A stretch of 64,000 bases of DNA from contig NZ_VIJZ01000008.1 of NCBI RefSeq assembly GCF_006874425.1, positions 62,001 to 126,000 on the forward strand. Reading direction: 5' to 3'. A program made the translations under genes and the position numbers. The DNA comes from Paenibacillus ottowii (GTDB taxonomy: Bacteria > Bacillota > Bacilli > Paenibacillales > Paenibacillaceae). This document shows positions 61,114 through 64,000 of this stretch, in pieces. The stretch's first letter is position 1. Every line of letters begins with the position of its first letter. Under the pieces are notes generated by a model. It was not told the DNA's origin. It saw only the letters and a program-made list of their open reading frames with translations, and made no database searches.

Positions 61114-61299
61114 CTACTCGCTGTCGTTTATAATACGCTGCTGACGGCGGTCAGCAACTTCACTACGCCGAATCGCTTCCAGATCCTCTGAATCTGCCAG
61201 CTCTGCCGAGAACTCAACATCCTCGTTTTTGGCAGATTGCATGCGTTTGATTTTCTCGGTTTTGGTCAGCACTTTATCAAACCTTTTGTTTCTAGGCAT
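61114..61299 (-). CDS. Small hydrophilic protein, possibly YfhD-like
   Basis: 61-residue highly charged protein. The part VEFSAELADSEDLEAIRRS resembles the small YfhD-type proteins of Bacillus, and the N-terminus is basic (MPRNKRFDKVLTK). No membrane segment or Cys. ATG 61299 has AAGGAGCAG about 9 nt upstream, and a strong terminator follows, so it is a real gene. The family name is from memory of pattern and tentative. It could be a spore-associated small protein; function unknown. Confidence 0.65.
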   Translation of the reverse strand: MPRNKRFDKVLTKTEKIKRMQSAKNEDVEFSAELADSEDLEAIRRSEVADRRQQRIINDSE

Positions 61300-61323
61300 C
61301 GGTCACTGCTCCTTCCAAACTTT

Positions 61324-61698
61324 TCACAGCATTCCACCCGCTTGTTCTACGATGGACATGGCCTGGTGATGAATGGACTCATCCACCACAGCAGTCAGTA
61401 AAATATCGCGGCCCGTAGGTCCACCCTGTCCTCCGTCACTCATGCCACTGGCAACAGGATCAGCCGCAGCCAGTATCGCCGGACTGCGATCTGTAAATTC
61501 TACTCCCTGCGTTAGTGAAGACAAGCTGTTAATCTGTCCCGAAAATACAGGCAGTCCGGCGTTGCCCGTAGACTGCCGCGGATACCGGCTAAAACGATCT
61601 ATCGACATATCCGTTACCCGGAGAGCTTCCAGTTTTCTCGCGGCTCCCTGTGCTTCCTCAGGACTTTTGAAATACGCCAAAATATTTTTTTCGCCCAT
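61324..61698 (-). CDS. Conserved small protein of unknown function
   Basis: 124-residue protein beginning MGEKNILAYFKSPEEAQGAARKLE, an alpha-beta start resembling general-stress or heat-induced small proteins that carry two ferredoxin-like halves; the C-terminal half (ILLTAVVDESIHHQAMSIVEQAGG) fits that idea. The middle is rich in Gly, Ser and Pro and likely flexible. ATG 61698 has AGGGGG upstream; the frame to 61731 is not used. It is followed 24 nt later by the 61114 gene, probably one operon. Fold and function uncertain. Confidence 0.65.
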   Translation of the reverse strand: MGEKNILAYFKSPEEAQGAARKLEALRVTDMSIDRFSRYPRQSTGNAGLPVFSGQINSLSSLTQGVEFTDRSPAILAAADPVASGMSDGGQGGPTGRDILLTAVVDESIHHQAMSIVEQAGGML

Positions 61699-61880
61699 TC
61701 CAAAATCCCCCTGTGTAGTAATTGAGCGCAACGCTTGTTTGAGAACATGGATCGTTACGCTTTGTTATAGCCTGCTCATTGGCAAGAATTTATATTCTCC
61801 ACGAAAGGCTAAACGGATACAGGCGTTATCGAGAACAACAGGGCAAGACTGTGAAATAAAGTTTGTGAAGAATATAACTT

Positions 61881-63077
61881 TTACAGATGTAAATTAGCAG
61901 CTGGAGCTTCACCTGACTTGGCTACTCCCGTCTCCCAGGCTGCGCGAATAACAGCATCCCGTACCTTTTGAACCACCCTAGGATTAAAAACATCCGGTAT
62001 GATATAAGTTTCACTTAGCTCCTCAGGGCAAATGGCATCAGCGATGGCAAGCCCGGCAGCCAGTTTCATCTCCTCATTAATCGTCTTGGCATGGCAATCC
62101 AGAGCACCACGGAAAATTCCCGGGAAGCACAGCACGTTATTAATCTGGTTAGGAAAATCGGAGCGGCCGGTAGCAAGCACACGCACATAAGGTAAGGCTA
62201 CGGTCGGATCAATTTCTGGCTTCGGATTCGCCATAGCGAACACTATAGGATCAGTTGCCATGCTCTGTATGTCTTCCACAGTCAGTATATCTGGACCCGA
62301 CACACCGATGAACACATCAGCTCCCACAATCACCTCGGATAAGCTTCCACTTAAATTATGCGGGTTAGTCATGTTCGCAAATTCTGTCCAATGCGGGTTG
62401 CTGTATTCTACACCACGGTGAATGGCTCCTTGCCGATCAACGCCAATCAGGTTGCGCACCCCTGCCTTGAGCAGCATGCGTGAGCAGGCCATACCCGCCG
62501 CACCGATACCGGCAAATACTACTTTGATATCTTCCATTTTTTTGCCGCATACCTTTAGTGCATTGACCAGACCCGCTAATACAACGACTGCTGTCCCATG
62601 CTGATCATCATGAAATACTGGAATGTCGAGTTCCTGCTTCAACCGTCGCTCGATCTCAAAACAGCGTGGCGAAGATATATCCTCCAAATTAATGCCGCCA
62701 AATGCTGGAGCGATCATTTTGACAATTTGAACAATCTCATCTGGGTCCTTTGTGTTGAGACAGATGGGGAATGCGTCGACACCTGCAAACTGTTTGAACA
62801 GCACCGCTTTACCTTCCATCACAGGCATAGCAGCCTCTGGTCCGATATCCCCTAATCCAAGGACCGCCGTCCCATCTGAAACGACTGCTACTGTATTTTT
62901 TTTGATTGTTAATTGGAACGCTTTTTCTGGGTCATTGGCAATTTCCATGCAAATTTGGGCCACACCTGGTGTGTAAACTTTGGACAACCCCTCCATTGTT
63001 TCAATTCGTTTCTTGGGTAAGGTCTCCATTTTGCCACCTTCGTGTAATTCTCTGATTTCATCTGTTAAACTGCTCAT
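61881..63077 (-). CDS. NAD(P)-dependent malic enzyme
   Basis: 398-residue single-domain-type malic enzyme that decarboxylates malate to pyruvate. Seen: [10 protein letters not shown] with catalytic Tyr, [24 protein letters not shown] with catalytic Lys, [16 protein letters not shown] metal-binding Asp, and the Rossmann motif [19 protein letters not shown] 63077 has GGAGAGG 3 nt upstream. It follows a malate/citrate transporter gene by about 60 nt, forming a dicarboxylate-use unit. Cofactor preference and product (pyruvate versus lactate) cannot be decided; the family is certain. Confidence 0.94.
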   Translation of the reverse strand: MSSLTDEIRELHEGGKMETLPKKRIETMEGLSKVYTPGVAQICMEIANDPEKAFQLTIKKNTVAVVSDGTAVLGLGDIGPEAAMPVMEGKAVLFKQFAGVDAFPICLNTKDPDEIVQIVKMIAPAFGGINLEDISSPRCFEIERRLKQELDIPVFHDDQHGTAVVVLAGLVNALKVCGKKMEDIKVVFAGIGAAGMACSRMLLKAGVRNLIGVDRQGAIHRGVEYSNPHWTEFANMTNPHNLSGSLSEVIVGADVFIGVSGPDILTVEDIQSMATDPIVFAMANPKPEIDPTVALPYVRVLATGRSDFPNQINNVLCFPGIFRGALDCHAKTINEEMKLAAGLAIADAICPEELSETYIIPDVFNPRVVQKVRDAVIRAAWETGVAKSGEAPAANLHL

Positions 63078-63138
63078 GTTCCTCTCCGTCCTCTCATAAG
63101 TTTATTTAATTAGACTGTTATATCTAGGTTGAAACTCA

Positions 63139-64000
63139 TTAGCTCCAAAATTGGAGTAACAAGGTGGCTAAAATGACCGTGCCTGCTCCTCCAATCCGTG
63201 TTGCAATTTGGGCAAAAGGCATCAGCTCCATCCGATTGGATGCAGACAGAATGGCTACATCACCTGTGCCCCCTAATCCGCCGCGACAACTGGTCACCAA
63301 AGCAGCTTCTACAGGATACATGTTAATCCATTTTCCGGTGAAATATCCAGTAACAATCAATGCAACCACTACAGATGCGCAAGTGATCGCATACGGAACC
63401 GTCAAAATTCCTACTACACTATCTAACGGCACATACAAAATACCTAGCCCTACCATCAGGGGCCACGTCAGACTAGCCGTGATACATTTGTATAAATGAA
63501 AAGCTCCCTGCTCCAATGAGTTCGGCATGATCTGAATACACTTAATTAATGCCGCCGCCAGAATCATGAGAATCGGGCCAGGAATATGGAGATATGGCTC
63601 TAGCAGCTTACCCACAATAAAGAAAGTACAGGCCAACAGCAGACCTCCTCCCATTAACGGAAAAGAAACAGATTGTCCCAAGTTTACTGGAGCCAACTTA
63701 CCTTCTTCTTTCTCCAGTTTCAACAACTTCCCGTTACCCGAAGTGTTTGGTTTTTTCTCCGCTAATCTTTTCAAGACACCTGCACCTATGATTGCAACTA
63801 TGTTACCGATAATTGCAGCCGGGATAAACTGGGAGACGAATACCGCAGAATCCTTCCCCAGTACCATTCCATACGAAATGGACAACGGTAAAATGCCCTC
63901 TCCAATGCCACCGGAAATAATCGGAATGATGATGAAAAAAAATGTGTGATAAGCACTATAGCCAAAAGCCATACCCACCACCATACCAACGGCAACCGCA
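63139..64000 (-). CDS. 2-hydroxycarboxylate transporter (malate/citrate), N-terminus cut off
   Basis: C-terminal ~287 residues of a 2HCT-family sodium symporter (CitS/MaeN/CimH type). The frame continues beyond the right edge, so the start is outside. Two diagnostic GGxG motifs occur in the re-entrant loops: IISGGIGEGILPLS and CRGGLGGTGDVAIL. About seven helices are visible. The downstream malic enzyme suggests malate as substrate, although citrate and other hydroxy acids are handled by relatives. I could not see a regulator (e.g. a DctS/MalK-type kinase) in the window. Confidence 0.9.
   Translation of the reverse strand, partial: AVAVGMVVGMAFGYSAYHTFFFIIIPIISGGIGEGILPLSISYGMVLGKDSAVFVSQFIPAAIIGNIVAIIGAGVLKRLAEKKPNTSGNGKLLKLEKEEGKLAPVNLGQSVSFPLMGGGLLLACTFFIVGKLLEPYLHIPGPILMILAAALIKCIQIMPNSLEQGAFHLYKCITASLTWPLMVGLGILYVPLDSVVGILTVPYAITCASVVVALIVTGYFTGKWINMYPVEAALVTSCRGGLGGTGDVAILSASNRMELMPFAQIATRIGGAGTVILATLLLQFWS

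Noticed and set aside
1..64000. Mobile elements, CRISPR arrays, tRNA or rRNA genes
   Set aside because: I saw no transposase, integrase, regularly spaced repeats, tRNA-like cloverleaf or rRNA sequence; the gene order is that of a conserved chromosome core.

Overview
The window is a stretch of chromosome from a spore-forming, moderate-GC Bacillota species, most likely Paenibacillus and probably close to P. polymyxa. This is inferred from protein content and gene order, not from a database search. Evidence: sporulation genes yqfC and yqfD, a CotD-like coat protein, DUF1540 and YpuI-family proteins, a class-B-like RNase P RNA, a glycine T-box leader, AddAB instead of RecBCD, and GGAGG ribosome binding sites before nearly every gene. 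No prophage, insertion sequence, CRISPR array, rRNA or tRNA gene is visible. Almost all genes lie on the minus strand.

Layout. 1-7.8 kb: truncated typA, a small membrane protein, two divergent TerC-family membrane proteins, the cysteine desulfurase-thiI pair for tRNA thiolation, a lytic transglycosylase and small Bacillota-type proteins. 8-13.1 kb: a membrane-anchored subtilisin, a CotD-like coat protein, and a MocR-type regulator divergent from a related aminotransferase. 13.4-13.8 kb: rnpB.

13.8-39 kb is a long housekeeping block collinear with the B. subtilis yqeX-to-yqfO region. Read in transcription direction it is HIT protein, rpsU, yqeY, nfeD, floA, a small membrane protein, (an inserted APC permease), yqfC, yqfD, phoH, pgpH, ybeY, dgkA, era, yqzL, recO, a T-box and glyQ-glyS, yqxD, dnaG, sigA, (a membrane protein), trmK and nif3. 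It couples translation, ribosome maturation, cell-envelope lipid recycling, replication priming and the main sigma factor.

39-41.5 kb holds a second MocR regulator, a Tyr/Pro-rich coat-like protein and, upstream of it, a promoter followed by a compact three-way-junction RNA ending in a U-run. This RNA is the most interesting unexplained element in the window. 41.5-53.7 kb is a four-gene DNA-end-processing operon, addB-addA-sbcD-sbcC. 53.9-61 kb resumes the B. subtilis-like order (prmA, rsmE, mtaB, a YqeW-like transporter) with an RlmI-like methyltransferase, a NUDIX hydrolase and a site-2 protease. 61-64 kb has two small unknown proteins, a malic enzyme and a 2-hydroxycarboxylate transporter cut by the right edge.

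Many start codons were moved from the longest open frame to a better-placed ribosome binding site. Several genes use TTG or GTG, including one 45-residue gene (yqzL) that is easily missed.
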